From Rhynchopus euleeides (taxonomy: Eukaryota > Euglenozoa > Diplonemea > Diplonemida > Diplonemidae): 64,000 nt of DNA. Position 1 is the stretch's first letter; each line of letters begins with the position of its first letter. Both the position numbers and the translations under genes were made by a program. The stretch lies in contig OY723278.1 of the NCBI GenBank assembly GCA_963210315.1, positions 1,922,001-1,986,000 of the forward strand, given 5' to 3'. A model generated the notes under the pieces. That model did no database searches, was not told where the DNA came from, and saw nothing but the letters and a program-made list of their open reading frames with translations. This document shows, piece after piece, positions 44,322 through 54,599 of this stretch.

Positions 44322-45853
44322 GGGAGGGGCAGAAGTGTGTAAATTGCCCCCATTTTTGAGAAATCGCGCTAAGGCCACAAAACCCCCACCAACCACCCAG
44401 AACCACCCCAAAACCCTCCGGAAATGCATCCCAGGGGTGTTTCATGACCATTTGGCACTATTTTTTGCCATTTTTTCGCCATGTAATTTTCGTGCCCCCC
44501 TTTTGTACCTCAGGGGGGCCAGAAGGGGGGCCACGAGGGGGCTGTTCTGCTATTTGCCGTTTGATTGCAGGTGGGATGTGCATATATTCCACAATAACCT
44601 CCATGGGCAGCTCCTAGTCACACCATGAGTGGGGAAGACATGTTTTCCAGCCTCATCCACCACTTTTATGCATGGATCGCCTGTTCAGCTCACGGTCCGT
44701 CTTTGCGACTATCCGCGCCTGGTGGATATCTGCCCAGATATCTTCAGCGAGCTGCAGGCAGGCAGCCTGTCGGGCACGTTGCACCTGTTCCTCGGTGGGG
44801 TGTGAAGGGAACTCGCAAGGTCCGAAGGGCCCATGGCTGTGATTATGCATGGTACGTGATGGCTTATGCCGGGAGGCGGTCCCCAAGGACGGCATCCAAG
44901 GATTGCATGGGATCTTTCAGCGTAACCGTGACACGGGGCAGCTGCGGATCCGGGTACGTGGCTTCTCCATCATCCGCATGGATCCTTCAGCCTCGACCTC
45001 ATGATGTCTTGACTGCATTCCGTATGAGTATCGCTGCTGCAGGCTCTAGTCGGTGTGCTTCTCTTACGTTGCAGCGGTAACAGGCACCCAGGAAGCCCGC
45101 AAAGGCAGCTACTTTCTTCCCCTTGAATCTGGACATGGTCATGCAGCTATGCATCAACTTGCACACATTTCTCCGGTTCACCTGTGACGGACGTGTATAC
45201 ATGCGCTGTCAATTCCATCGCTCCCTGAAACGAAAAAGGGTGACAGGCCTGGGGCGGGCTTGAGGCTTCGTCCGCACACAGCACGTCCAGCGCATGGACT
45301 CGGGGATCGCACCCTCGTCTACTGCGGACCTCCCAGTGCAGCTCTTGCGATTATCACACCCTCGGTGAAATTCAGGCACCGCACCCGCTTCCTTCCCCCC
45401 TGATTCATCTCATGCTGTTCGGGCCCTCTATATTCCCCAGCCCCGTGGGCATGGGCACGTCCGTACATCCGTTACAGTCCGCGTACCTATCCTGCGTATT
45501 CTGTGCGTGCCTACTTCACAAATAGTCGTCAGAAGATGCCCCAAGAAGATCCCGGCCTGCTTCTGGGCAGCTTCTCTCACCTTGGCTGTTCGAGGCATGT
45601 GCCACAGGGGAAATGCGAGATGCCTGGCCCCCTTCTGGCCCCCCTGAGGTACAAAAGGGGGGCACGAAAATTACATGGCGAAAAAATGGCAAAAAATAGT
45701 GCCAAATGGTCATGAAACACCCCTGGGATGCATTTCCGGAGGGTTTTGGGGTGGTTCTGGGTGGTTGGTGGGGGTTTTGTGGCCTTAGCGCGATTTCTCA
45801 AAAAAGTGGCTGATCGACGCTTTTTTGGACCTTCTGCCCCCCCCCCCCCCCCC
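44322..45853. mobile_element. Long-TIR element C
   Basis: A 1532-bp element starting GGGAGGGGCAGAAG and ending CTTCTGCCCC with an extended C run, flanked by TA (44320-44321 and 45854-45855). The terminal inverted repeats are about 211-230 bp (44322-44532 and 45624-45853), nearly identical beyond a divergent patch near the tips. The interior has coding-like fragments on the - strand (for example EEQVQRARQAACLQLAEDIW near 44750-44800) but no intact transposase. It abuts element F, sharing one TA, and ends about 160 bp before the next gene. Confidence 0.85.
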
Positions 45854-46012
45854 TACCCCCCCCCCCCGACGCCCGTTCGTAGAAAGTCAAACACCCCACC
45901 CCCCCCCACCCCCTTCCCCTTTTCTGCCCCACTTGCCGGAACGCAGCCACCGAAGCCGCCAGCCCCACACCACCACCAACCTCACACCCCTAAGGTCCCA
46001 CCCCCAGCCTCA

Positions 46013-47458
46013 ATGTCAGCGCTCCGCCTGCGGTTAGTTGTCCGAGGGTATCCTTGGAATCTGTTTAGCGCAGCGGCACAGCAGGACAGCGACACCCTGG
46101 GGCAGTACGGGAAGGCGCTGTGGGACGATGTGTGCGACATCGTGAGCGCCTCCCAGGGCGCATCACCCTCCGCCTCCGACGCCGCCGTCAACGGCGTCGG
46201 GGTGTGCGCACCCGCCGGGTGTGCCGAGGGCTGCACGCAGTTCGACCTCCACCTGAGCTTCGCCACCCCGCAGAGCTTCTCCGCCGCAGAGCGTGCCCTG
46301 GTTGCATCCCTCTACCACGCAGACAGGGGCACAGCGCCGCCGCAGCTCACACTCCCCCGCCTGACCCACGCCCTGCAGGCCAGATTCGGCGCCAGCTTCG
46401 GCAGCGCAGCGCTGGATGCCGCGGCATCTCTCATCCGCGTCCAGCAGCCCACCGCCGCCGCCCCCACCACCTCCTCCTCCCCACCCCGCGCGGCATCGCC
46501 CTCCCCGCTGCAGCCGCGGTACCCAGCAGCAGCAGCGGTGGCACCCGCACCCCTGCAGCCTGCTGCCGCAGCGGTGCCGCTGCCTCGCCGCCTGCCGGAC
46601 GCGGCTGCGCTGCCGGTGTCGCCGGCGCCGCAGCGTGTGGTGGCGATGCCTGCCCCGCCGTCTATCCTGGCTCCGCCCCGCCAGCCGGACCCGCCGGTGC
46701 AGCTGCAGCCGGGTCCGGGGGCCACGGTGCAGGAGCTGAAGGAGGCTCTCCGCTGCCAGGCGGAGCTGCTGCGGTTCCAGGGGGCCAACGGGGGTGTGCT
46801 GTGCCCCACAACGCTGCTGAAGGAGAAGCTCTCCCTGGAGCGCCTCTGCGAGCAGCTGAAGAGGGAGAATGCAGGGTTGCGTGCCGAGCGCGATGAGGCG
46901 GAGGCGAAGCACGCCGACCTCCTCCAGCAGATGTCGAGCGTCACAAGCGCTGTCGGCGGCGTCCAGCTTGGGGGCAGCCGGGACCCCGAGGCGGCGTCCG
47001 CACCCCCGCGTGGCGGGTTCGTGGTGCGCCCGGTGCACCGCCCCCCGCCCCCGCCCCAGGGTGGCTGGGGGGGCGTGGCGGAGGGTGTGGCGGCAGGGGG
47101 CGGCGGCGGTGGCAGCGGCGAGGAGTTCCGCAAGATGTCGGAGCTGGCAGAGCTGCGCCGCATGCGGCAGGACCAGGAGAGGCGGGCCGCCGCGGCGGGG
47201 AGGGGTGCGGCGGGCGGTGTGGCGCCGCCGCCGCGCGAAGGGGGTGTGCCGGCGGCGGGGGGGCAGCAGCAGCAGCAGCAGGGCGCGCGGGGGGGAGGGG
47301 TGCAGCCGCTGCGGATGTCGCTCAGTACGCCGGCGAGGAAGGGGGGCGCGGTGCGTCCGGCGAGGCCACGCGTGCCCTCCGTCTCGAGTCGGTCCACGCC
47401 AGCGGCAGGAGGGGCAGCAGCAGCGGGGTACCGAAAGCCCGGGCTGCGTGTTCCATGA
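46013..47458 (+). CDS. Coiled-coil, Pro/Ala/Gly-rich protein of unknown function, 481 aa
   Basis: I do not recognise a family. An N-terminal region of about 140 residues looks folded (MSALRLRLVVRGYPWNLF, then FDLHLSFATPQSFSAAERAL). It is followed by a long Ala/Pro-rich stretch, a coiled coil (about 238-310, e.g. LKEKLSLERLCEQLKREN), a Gly-rich linker, another short charged helix (SELAELRRMRQDQERR) and a Q-run plus basic Ser/Pro tail. It is probably a structural or scaffold protein (inference). The ATG at 46013 follows a C-rich leader that begins right after element C. The frame is open upstream but is a poly-Pro translation of C runs, so I exclude it. Confidence 0.72.
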   Translation: MSALRLRLVVRGYPWNLFSAAAQQDSDTLGQYGKALWDDVCDIVSASQGASPSASDAAVNGVGVCAPAGCAEGCTQFDLHLSFATPQSFSAAERALVASLYHADRGTAPPQLTLPRLTHALQARFGASFGSAALDAAASLIRVQQPTAAAPTTSSSPPRAASPSPLQPRYPAAAAVAPAPLQPAAAAVPLPRRLPDAAALPVSPAPQRVVAMPAPPSILAPPRQPDPPVQLQPGPGATVQELKEALRCQAELLRFQGANGGVLCPTTLLKEKLSLERLCEQLKRENAGLRAERDEAEAKHADLLQQMSSVTSAVGGVQLGGSRDPEAASAPPRGGFVVRPVHRPPPPPQGGWGGVAEGVAAGGGGGGSGEEFRKMSELAELRRMRQDQERRAAAAGRGAAGGVAPPPREGGVPAAGGQQQQQQGARGGGVQPLRMSLSTPARKGGAVRPARPRVPSVSSRSTPAAGGAAAAGYRKPGLRVP

Positions 47459-48938
47459 GGGGGGTGGGGGGGATGGCAGCCGTGTGTGTGGGGTTGGCGG
47501 CTTTGTACGTACAAACTGTATCGCGCGCTTTCCACAGAACATACCGAACAAACCTGGGAGGGGAAAGGGGAAGGGGATGTATATCTCGAAATCGGAACAA
47601 ATCCCAGCAGAACCTCCCCAGCAGGGCGCCTGTGGCCTCCATGGCGGTGGTATCGCCGGGGTGTATGGGTTGGGTCAAGCCGCCTTGCCACTGTGGCAGC
47701 CGGCTGGCGAGTGTCATTGCGAGGCGACAGGGATCTGCTGGCTGTTGCGACGAATTGTGCCGGTGGGTGTTGCAACGCGGTGAATCAGGGGGCACAGTGG
47801 TCGGGTGGGTGAGTGTGTGTGTGTGCGTATGTGATGTGATATTTCCACGTCGCTGCATGAATGAAAGGTTCCCGTGTGTGTGTGGAGGCAGTGGAGGCAC
47901 CGTCAGGGCTTCGCTCTGTACGTTCCACGCGAAACAAAGGGGAAGCTTCCCGTGTCTGTGTGCTTCCGAAGCAGTGGGGGTTGTGCTGATGATGGAGTCT
48001 GAGGGCCTCATCTGGCCGTCTCGGTCTTTCCAGAACAGTATTTTTTAAAACCCAAGCAAGCAGCTTCGCTCGTGTGCGTGTGTGTTATACAAGGAGGATC
48101 CTTGCCACACATGTGGCAAGGATCTCTCAAGGATTATATCGCCCCTCTTCCCCTTCTCGATGAAGCCGTTGATCCCGACCTTAGAACCCCGTGAGTGCAG
48201 CGCCTGTGGCTTCAGGGCAGAACTCGCCTGCGGTTCCAGCCGCTCTTTGGCACCGCACAACTTCCCAGCTTTTCCCCTTGCACCGCTTTCTTTTATTTTC
48301 TCACTGTGTTGATGTACTCTGGTTGGATTTTGTAATTTTTCTACCCCACCCCCACCCCCCTCAGCCCCTAACCCCCACCTGCCCCATCTGTGCTCCCTGG
48401 GGGCCGCCCCAGTTGCGAGTCGTGGAATGGGGTGGGGGGGGGTGTCTTTGAACAGCCTTCTCAGGGCATGGCGATGTAACCTAAGTGCTGTGCCGAGACT
48501 GTTTTCCGTGCGATTTCTCTCGGGTCTCCACCTCAGGCAGCGCAAGGTGTGCCTGCATACGTGGGGTGCCGCATTCATTTGTGGCAGCCTGCCGCAGAGG
48601 ACACAGACAACGGGTAGCCCCCGTTAGTGGGGTCTCGTCCTGCGCACCTGTCGTGGCAGTTCCTGGCGTGTTAGAAATGTTCACCCTTCTTTGCTTCACA
48701 CCCGTTATCTAGATCTGCATTTGCGATGGAAGGGCTGAAAAGAATACACCCCAGCGGTAGGTTTACCTGGGGCTCGCAGCACCGCCCCACATTCCCCCCC
48801 GCCACATATTGCGCGCAACGTCCAGCCGACACTCACCGCATTCCGCCTCCCACCCCACACCCACACCCCTTCAGCACGGCTGCCCGGGCAAGACACCGTG
48901 CCAACACCGAGCTGAGCCACGTCGGTTTTTTCTTCCGC
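47459..48938. other. Spacer, no gene recognised
   Basis: GT-rich patch (about 47805-47830), a perfect palindrome listed separately, and a C-rich leader before the Rab gene. No coding region recognised. Confidence 0.4.
48097..48124. repeat. Perfect 13-bp-arm palindrome
   Basis: GATCCTTGCCACA, two bases, then the exact complement TGTGGCAAGGATC. It lies in the spacer 640 bp after the coiled-coil gene. It could form a strong hairpin in RNA, but I have no evidence for a role. Confidence 0.6.
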
Positions 48939-48940
48939 AG
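48939..48940 (+). promoter_or_regulatory. Candidate trans-splice acceptor AG, Rab gene
   Basis: TTTTTTCTTCCGCAG, a classic pyrimidine tract and AG, lies 47 nt before the ATG at 48988. It is the clearest example in the window. Confidence 0.5.
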
Positions 48941-48987
48941 CTTTACACAAAGGATAAGGATTGCAGGCAGGCAGGGCCGGTTGTGAA

Positions 48988-49631
48988 ATGTTCTCCGGGG
49001 CCTCAGGTGGCGTGTCGCGAGACGGGGACGGTGGGGACCGTGAGCTGTTTAAGGTGCTGGTTGTGGGAGATTACGCCGTTGGGAAGACGTCGCTTATCAA
49101 GCGGTATACCACGGGTGAGTTCAGCGGGCAGTACCGCATCACAATCGGTGTCGACTTCTGTAGCAAAGACCTGGAGGTTGATGGCAAGGCCGTGACACTC
49201 CAGCTCTGGGATATTGCGGGGAACGAGCGCTTCGGCTCGATGACACGTGTGTACTACAAGCATGCGGCTGCCGCTGTGGTTGTCTTCGACCTGACGAGAA
49301 GAGGGACCCTGGAGAGCGCACGGAAATGGCGGACGGATGTCAACGCGAAGGTCGTGCTTCCCAACAACGAGCCGGTCCCCATGCTGCTGGTTGCCAACAA
49401 ATGCGACATCAAGACGCCGGAGACGCAGGCGCTGAAGGAGGAGCTCGACGCTTTTGCGAGAGAAAACGGCTTCTTCGCCTGGGTCGAGACATCGAGTCTC
49501 GCAAACCTCAACATCGACCACTGCTTCTCCATGCTGGCGGCAAAGGTCGTGAAGGCGACGCGCGGCCTCCACCTCGCCCCTCTGCGGCAGCAGGAGGCGA
49601 TATCGTTCGACCGCAACTCCGTCGCCACAGG
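48988..49631 (+). CDS. Rab32-like small GTPase, 3' end uncertain
   Basis: A membrane-traffic GTPase. The G motifs are present: GDYAVGKTS (27-35), TIGVDF, WDIAGNERFGSMTRVYYK (from 74), NKCD (137-140) and ETSS. The switch II and ITIGVDF wording matches the Rab32/38/29 branch. The usual catalytic Gln of WDIAGQE is Asn (N79), which should slow GTP hydrolysis. The conserved part ends near residue 214 at a GTATGC site (49632) that fits the local 5' splice consensus. A 57-nt intron to CAG at 49688 is possible, but the frame stays open either way. Element I begins at 49714. No C-terminal double cysteine for prenylation is visible, so the end is probably displaced or lost. The frame runs on to 49950 only through element I. 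Confidence 0.85.
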
Positions 49632-49713
49632 GTATGCGTTGCTGGGCACACGCATTTTCTTCGGGGGTGTTGCACCTTTTCACGGCAGGCCTCCCAGACC
49701 GCCGTGGTCTGTG

Positions 49714-52144
49714 CACGACGCGCTGTCGGGGTCTTCGACTGTCGATTCGACAGTCGAATCGACAGCAAAATCGACTGTCGACTGTCGACAGGTCGACTGT
49801 CGATTCGACTGTCGACCCGTCGACAGTCGACAGTCGATTCGACCTGTCGACAGTCGACAGCTGTCGACAGCTTACTGTCGACAGGTCGACAGTCGATTTC
49901 GACAGCTATACCTGTCGACAGCTTCGACAGGTCGGATACTGGTTCACTGACCGGTAGACAGCCTGAGTGACCTGACCCGGTCACTCAGACACTGAGTCAT
50001 CTCAGACCCGTGGGTTTCGTTACCAGTTTCAGATTCAGATCTGCTGATCCAGAACCGCACCCTCTCCTTCCACACCAATTGTATCAGCTGCTCATGGGTC
50101 CGAGTGACGACGATAGCAATGACGATGGCTCCATAGCAAAGATGGCTACCACTGTCAAAGCTCATCTGGAACAGAAACTGTCCCAGATGGAAGTCTCCTG
50201 TATAAATACAGGGTTCGGGTTTCCCACGAGTGTAACGCAGATACGTGCAGGTGTGTCAAGAGAGTGTGCAGCTCACAGCAGTTCCTCATCCTTGGTTCTG
50301 AACCCCACAGTTCTTCGAATCACAGGGACAAGATCCAAACGATCAGGCTTTCCCGGACGCGCGGGGTTCAACTGGTGAAGACCGTTGTTGAGAGACCGTA
50401 GCGGAGGTCGACGTAGGCTTATCGCATGCTACGGCAGGGATGAGGACTCAGCCGCCACCCCGGTGGTTTGCAGGTTGAACAGGTTGTGTGGTTCCACTGT
50501 TCAACGTAGGTCGGCCTGTCTGATAAGACTCAGCCACCCTGCGGGTCAATTTATTCCAAAAAAAGACGCCTTTGTGACCAAAAGGCAAAATTTCCTCCCG
50601 TCAGGCTCCCGTACCACAGAGGCCCGTTGCGGGTTGCCTCTGTGTATGTGTACGTTTTGCGATGACGGGGTGTGGAACCTGGCGTAGACCGAGCTACAAC
50701 CAGGCGCCGTGGGTCAATTTTTTTTAGAAAAGGCCTTGACCAAAGGCATCCCCCTAACACTTAATTGCTCTGCTTCAACCTGAACCGACCCTCTAGGCAG
50801 CGTGAGGTGGCTACGTCGAGCCACTTCGTGGACAGCTGCAGTTCCCTTCCCTTGTGTTCCTCTGTCAGGGGAACAACACAATAGCAGCACTTACGTATTG
50901 TTTCATTTCAGTCAGCCAAGGAAAGTCGAGGAGTTCGAGCCGTTGAACAGTAACCAGAGGATGACAAGCAGGTTGAATATGAAGCAGTGATCTCCTGTGT
51001 ACCCTTGGACCCACATTGAACTCGAACTGAAGCCCTCAGTCGTCCTTGACCAGATTCAGACCCGCTTTTCCAGAACCGCACCCCCTCCCTCCACTCCAAG
51101 TGTATCCGCTGCTCATGGGCCCACGTGACCACAAAGACTTAATCGTGACTCCATAGCAAAGATGGCTACCACGCTCAAGACCATCTGTGAACAGACGGCG
51201 GTCTCCTGTTTCCAGGGGTATGGAATTACCACGAGTGTAATGCAGGTACGGTAGGTGTGTCAAGAAGGTTTGCAGCTCACAGCAGGTCGTCATCTTCGTT
51301 CTGAACCTTGGTTCTGAAGTCGACAGCTCCTCAAGTCGGAGGCACACAAAGGATGGGTTCCGCAACTGTCCAACTATCTACAGACTCACAGCCCAGAAGG
51401 TGCAGTCCAGGTTCCACAGAGCAAATTAAATGTTAGCATTTCTGCACAACTACCGTATCGCAAATCGCAGCGGCGGTAGAAGTGACTGACTCTAAAACGG
51501 CGAGGTATCAGTCTTGACGCTGGAAAATTCCGTTCGGAAATACCAAACACATCCAGAAAGTGGAAGGAATGGGCGCCAAGATGATGCGAACGATTTTTGG
51601 GGGGAGGGGGTGGACTGCCCTGTATCGTGATACCCGTGAGGGTAAAAAAATACAGGGCAGGGAGGCACAGGCGCAGACACAACAGGGGCAACACATAGGC
51701 AGGCAACACTGGATGCAGGGCCAGAAGAAAAATGTTCTCTCGGCTGGGGAGGGAGGGGGGGAGAATTGCTGACGAAATCGGAACGGCTCCAGAGTCACGA
51801 CCCGACGATTCCAAGAGAGTGACGAGTCAAAAAAGTTGACGACAGTCTATTTCGACAGGAATACCTGTCGAAATCGACTGTCGAAATCGACAGTCGAAAT
51901 CGACAGGTATTCCTGTCGAAATCGACAGTCGAAATCGACTGTCGATTTCGACAGGTATACCTGCGAATTCGACAGTCGATTTCGACAGTCGAAAATCGAC
52001 CTGTCGAAACCTCTGTCGAACGACCGGTCGTCGACAGGTATTTCGACAGGTAACCTGTCGATTTTCGACTGTCGAACGACCGGTCGAAACGCATGTCGTC
52101 TGTCGATTTCGACTGGTCGACATTGTTCCTGACAGCGCGTCGTG
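49714..52144. mobile_element. Element I with palindromic TCGACAG arrays
   Basis: CACGACGCGCTGTC at 49714 is repeated in inverse at the right end (GACAGCGCGTCGTG, ending 52144), with TG flanking both sides. Just inside each end are dense arrays of self-complementary words such as TCGACAG, CTGTCGA and TTCGACAG (49738-49930 and 51838-52120). Within, two direct copies of about 240-260 bp (50049-50308 and 51070-51308) share CCAGAACCGCACC, CTCCATAGCAAAGATGGCTA and GGTGTGTCAAGA. No intact protein is visible. The right half is less GC-rich than the host genes. It lies at the 3' end of the Rab gene. Confidence 0.75.
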
Positions 52145-52909
52145 TGGGGATCTGACGCCCCCCCCCCCCCCCCCGGCAGGCAACCAGAGGGTTGAATGTC
52201 GATTTTTGTTGTGTGCTCAAGCCACCACCCGCTCCTCCGCCACACAGGAATGAAAGCAAGCGCCGCTGCAACGGGTCGTCGTGTTAAAAAGTGGCATGAA
52301 TTTGGGTGATGGGCCGCAACACGGCAGAGCCATCCGCGATCCGTTCGATCCGACACCCGAGGCTGGAAGCTTGCGCTGGTTCGGCTGCAGGGAAGTTGTG
52401 GGGGCAGGTGGGGCTGGGGGTCGCAACCCAGGCACACCGCGCACGCGAGATACGATTGTGTGCTGATCAGGGGTGGGGTGGGGATTTGATTTGAGTGCAA
52501 AGACTGGGTGTGATAAACCCACACAGACCCGAGCACTCGCAACGGGCGGTGTGCGTTAAAGAGGAGGCTCTTGGTGTGACAGGTGAGAGACCAAGAGCAG
52601 GGTGTGCTCGGTGCGTTCGACACTGCCACAGAACTTTTCACGTGTGCAGTGGCATGTTAATGTGGTTGCCTGTTGTGACCCCCCCCCCCAGTGGAGCGGG
52701 GGGGCCTGGCTTTGACTGACTTGGCACGATCTTTCTCAAGCGGAAGAACCAGGGAGCCAAAAAAAATACCCCCCGCCGTGATTTGTCAATACCAGCAACA
52801 GTATTGTGTGCCCTGCAGGGCACAGAAAATCACAAACCTCCCCCACCGGCTTGCTGTGGTCTTGGCTGTTGCTGCTATTATTTCGCGCGTGACCCCCCCC
52901 CCCCCCCCC
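52145..52909. other. Spacer, no gene recognised
   Basis: C run of about 17 at 52158-52174, just after element I, and another at 52892-52910. No gene recognised between. Confidence 0.4.
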
Positions 52910-53687
52910 CATGGTGTGAAATAAGAATAGGGCCGCGGGGTTTGGGGTTGGGGTTAGCCTTATTTCTCAGGCGGGTGGGTGGGGTTGACCAGGTCAACCC
53001 CACCCAAAAGGGGCTGGGACAAGGATGTGGGTGTGGTCTCTGACTTGCCAGGACATCCAGTGCAGTTTCGCACCCGCAGTCGCACAATATTGCACTCCAG
53101 GTCTCATGCTTGCACTGCGGTGCAAGTAAGGGGATCCCTGCAGTGCAATAATGTGCCCTTCAAGGTTGGAGTGCAGTGTGCCTAGTACACTGTCAGCCAC
53201 AGAAACAGCCTGGATCTGGCTGTGGGCTGTTCCACGTCCCTTCTCACAGTTTTCACCAGTCTCACACCAGTGACTGGATCCAGGCACCCACACCCGACCA
53301 CCCCACACAATGTGACACATCCAGCCAGACTGTCAGGCTCAGCCCACCCACACCCAGGTCCTGCCCAGTGCCCTGTCTGGGTGGATTCGGGCCATCTGCA
53401 GGTTCAGCACCCACACAGCCACAGCTGCCGTCTCAGCCCGCACGCACCTAGATGTGCCGGGTGATGGCAAGACACCATCACCTGCACCCCGAGTCGGCCT
53501 CAGCTGCGCTCGAGCAGGAAAAAAAGGCCTCGGGCCTCTGGCCCGAGGACATTTTTTTCCTGCACTCGGGTGCGTTCGGCCTCCGGTCTGTGTGCGTGTG
53601 CGACTGGTAACAGTAAGGGCGCTTGGTGTTTGGGGTCCGGGGGGGTGGGGTTTGGGGTTTGGGGTTAGCCCTTATTTCACACCATGC
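52910..53687. mobile_element. Element K, likely non-autonomous relative of hAT 2
   Basis: It starts CATGGTGTGAAATAAG and ends CTTATTTCACACCATG, a 16-bp perfect inverted repeat, inserted between long C runs. The terminus resembles that of hAT 2 (CAGGGGTGTAAATAAGG). Next to each end is a GGGTTTGGGGTT-type stretch. Inside are a 13-bp-arm palindrome (52977-53005) and a longer one with GGCCTCGGGCC arms (about 53514-53575). There is no gene. Confidence 0.7.
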
Positions 53688-53689
53688 CC

Positions 53690-54145
53690 CCCCCCCCCCC
53701 CCCCCCCCCCACCCCCACCCCCATCAGAACACTCCCCCCCCTCCAGTAAGTGGATGTCAAACTTTCTAGCGTAACGAAGCGTTTGTTTCCACCTAAAAAA
53801 ACCCCCCCCCCTCCCTTCCCGCTTCTTCGCGGTCAGTTTTGCCCCCCACCCCACCCCCCCCCCCCCTTCCACCCCTCCCACCCCTCACACACATATTGTG
53901 TGCAGCGGTGCTGTCTGCTCTCGGCAGACGGCACCGCTTCCCCCTCCCCTATACCCCCATCCGCGCCCAGTTCTGTTTCTTGGATGGTTTTGTTACTTCG
54001 AGTGCGCGTTGGTGTTTCTATAAATAGCGTGTGTGTGTGACTCTGTGTTAGGTGCGTCGCTGCATAGGGGAGTATTGGGGGGTTTGGGCGGTGCGGGTGC
54101 GAAAGGGGGTGTGTGCGTTTGGGTGTGTTGCAGACCCCCCCCCCC
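53690..54145. other. C-run spacer, no gene recognised
   Basis: Very long C runs (53686-53711 and 53858-53866) separated by mixed sequence, ending in a C run at 54135-54145 followed by TA. Confidence 0.4.
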
Positions 54146-54147
54146 TA

Positions 54148-54597
54148 GGGCAGTGGTGGCTGCGTACGCGTACGCAGCGTGATTTTCAAAAAGTGCGTAC
54201 GGCGTACGCGTACGCGTACGGCGCTGCGTACGGCAGTCTATGGAGCACAGGAGACGGCCATGGCCGCACACCAAATCCGACAGTCGAACTCAGGTGTACC
54301 AGGGGCAGCCTCCGAGCCTTCCAGTCGGAAGTGGTACCTTTTGCAGTATGCTTGCGGGTGTACTTGCAGGTGTTGCGAGTTATTCGCCACGTGCGCGGCA
54401 AGGAACCATCTGTGAAAGGCAAGAGCAAAGGCCAGGGCCCAGCCACCCGCTGGGTGGCCTACTGTGTGCTGAGAGACCTGGAATACCAGCCGTACGCAAA
54501 ATCTGCGTACGCGTACGCAGCGCGATTTTCAGAAAGTGCGTACGGCGTACGCGTACGCGTACGCGTACCGTACGGCCGTACGCTGCCACCACTGCCC
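54148..54597. mobile_element. TIR element D with CGTACG palindromes
   Basis: It begins GGGCAGTGGTGGC and ends GCCACCACTGCCC, flanked by TA (54146-54147 and 54598-54599). Each arm (about 90 bp) is packed with GCGTACGCGTACG words. The centre, 54235-54490, is unrelated unique sequence without a gene. The right TA is shared with element E. Confidence 0.85.
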
Positions 54598-54599
54598 TA

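Noticed and set aside
49735-49950. Rab C-terminal tail of repeating STVDS/CRQVD residues
   Set aside because: It is translation of the palindromic array of element I, not a plausible Rab tail.
52940-53670. TTTGGGG/GGGGTTAG stretches as telomeric DNA
   Set aside because: Only two or three irregular units at the inner edges of element K, in inverse orientation. They fit subterminal repeats of that element better.
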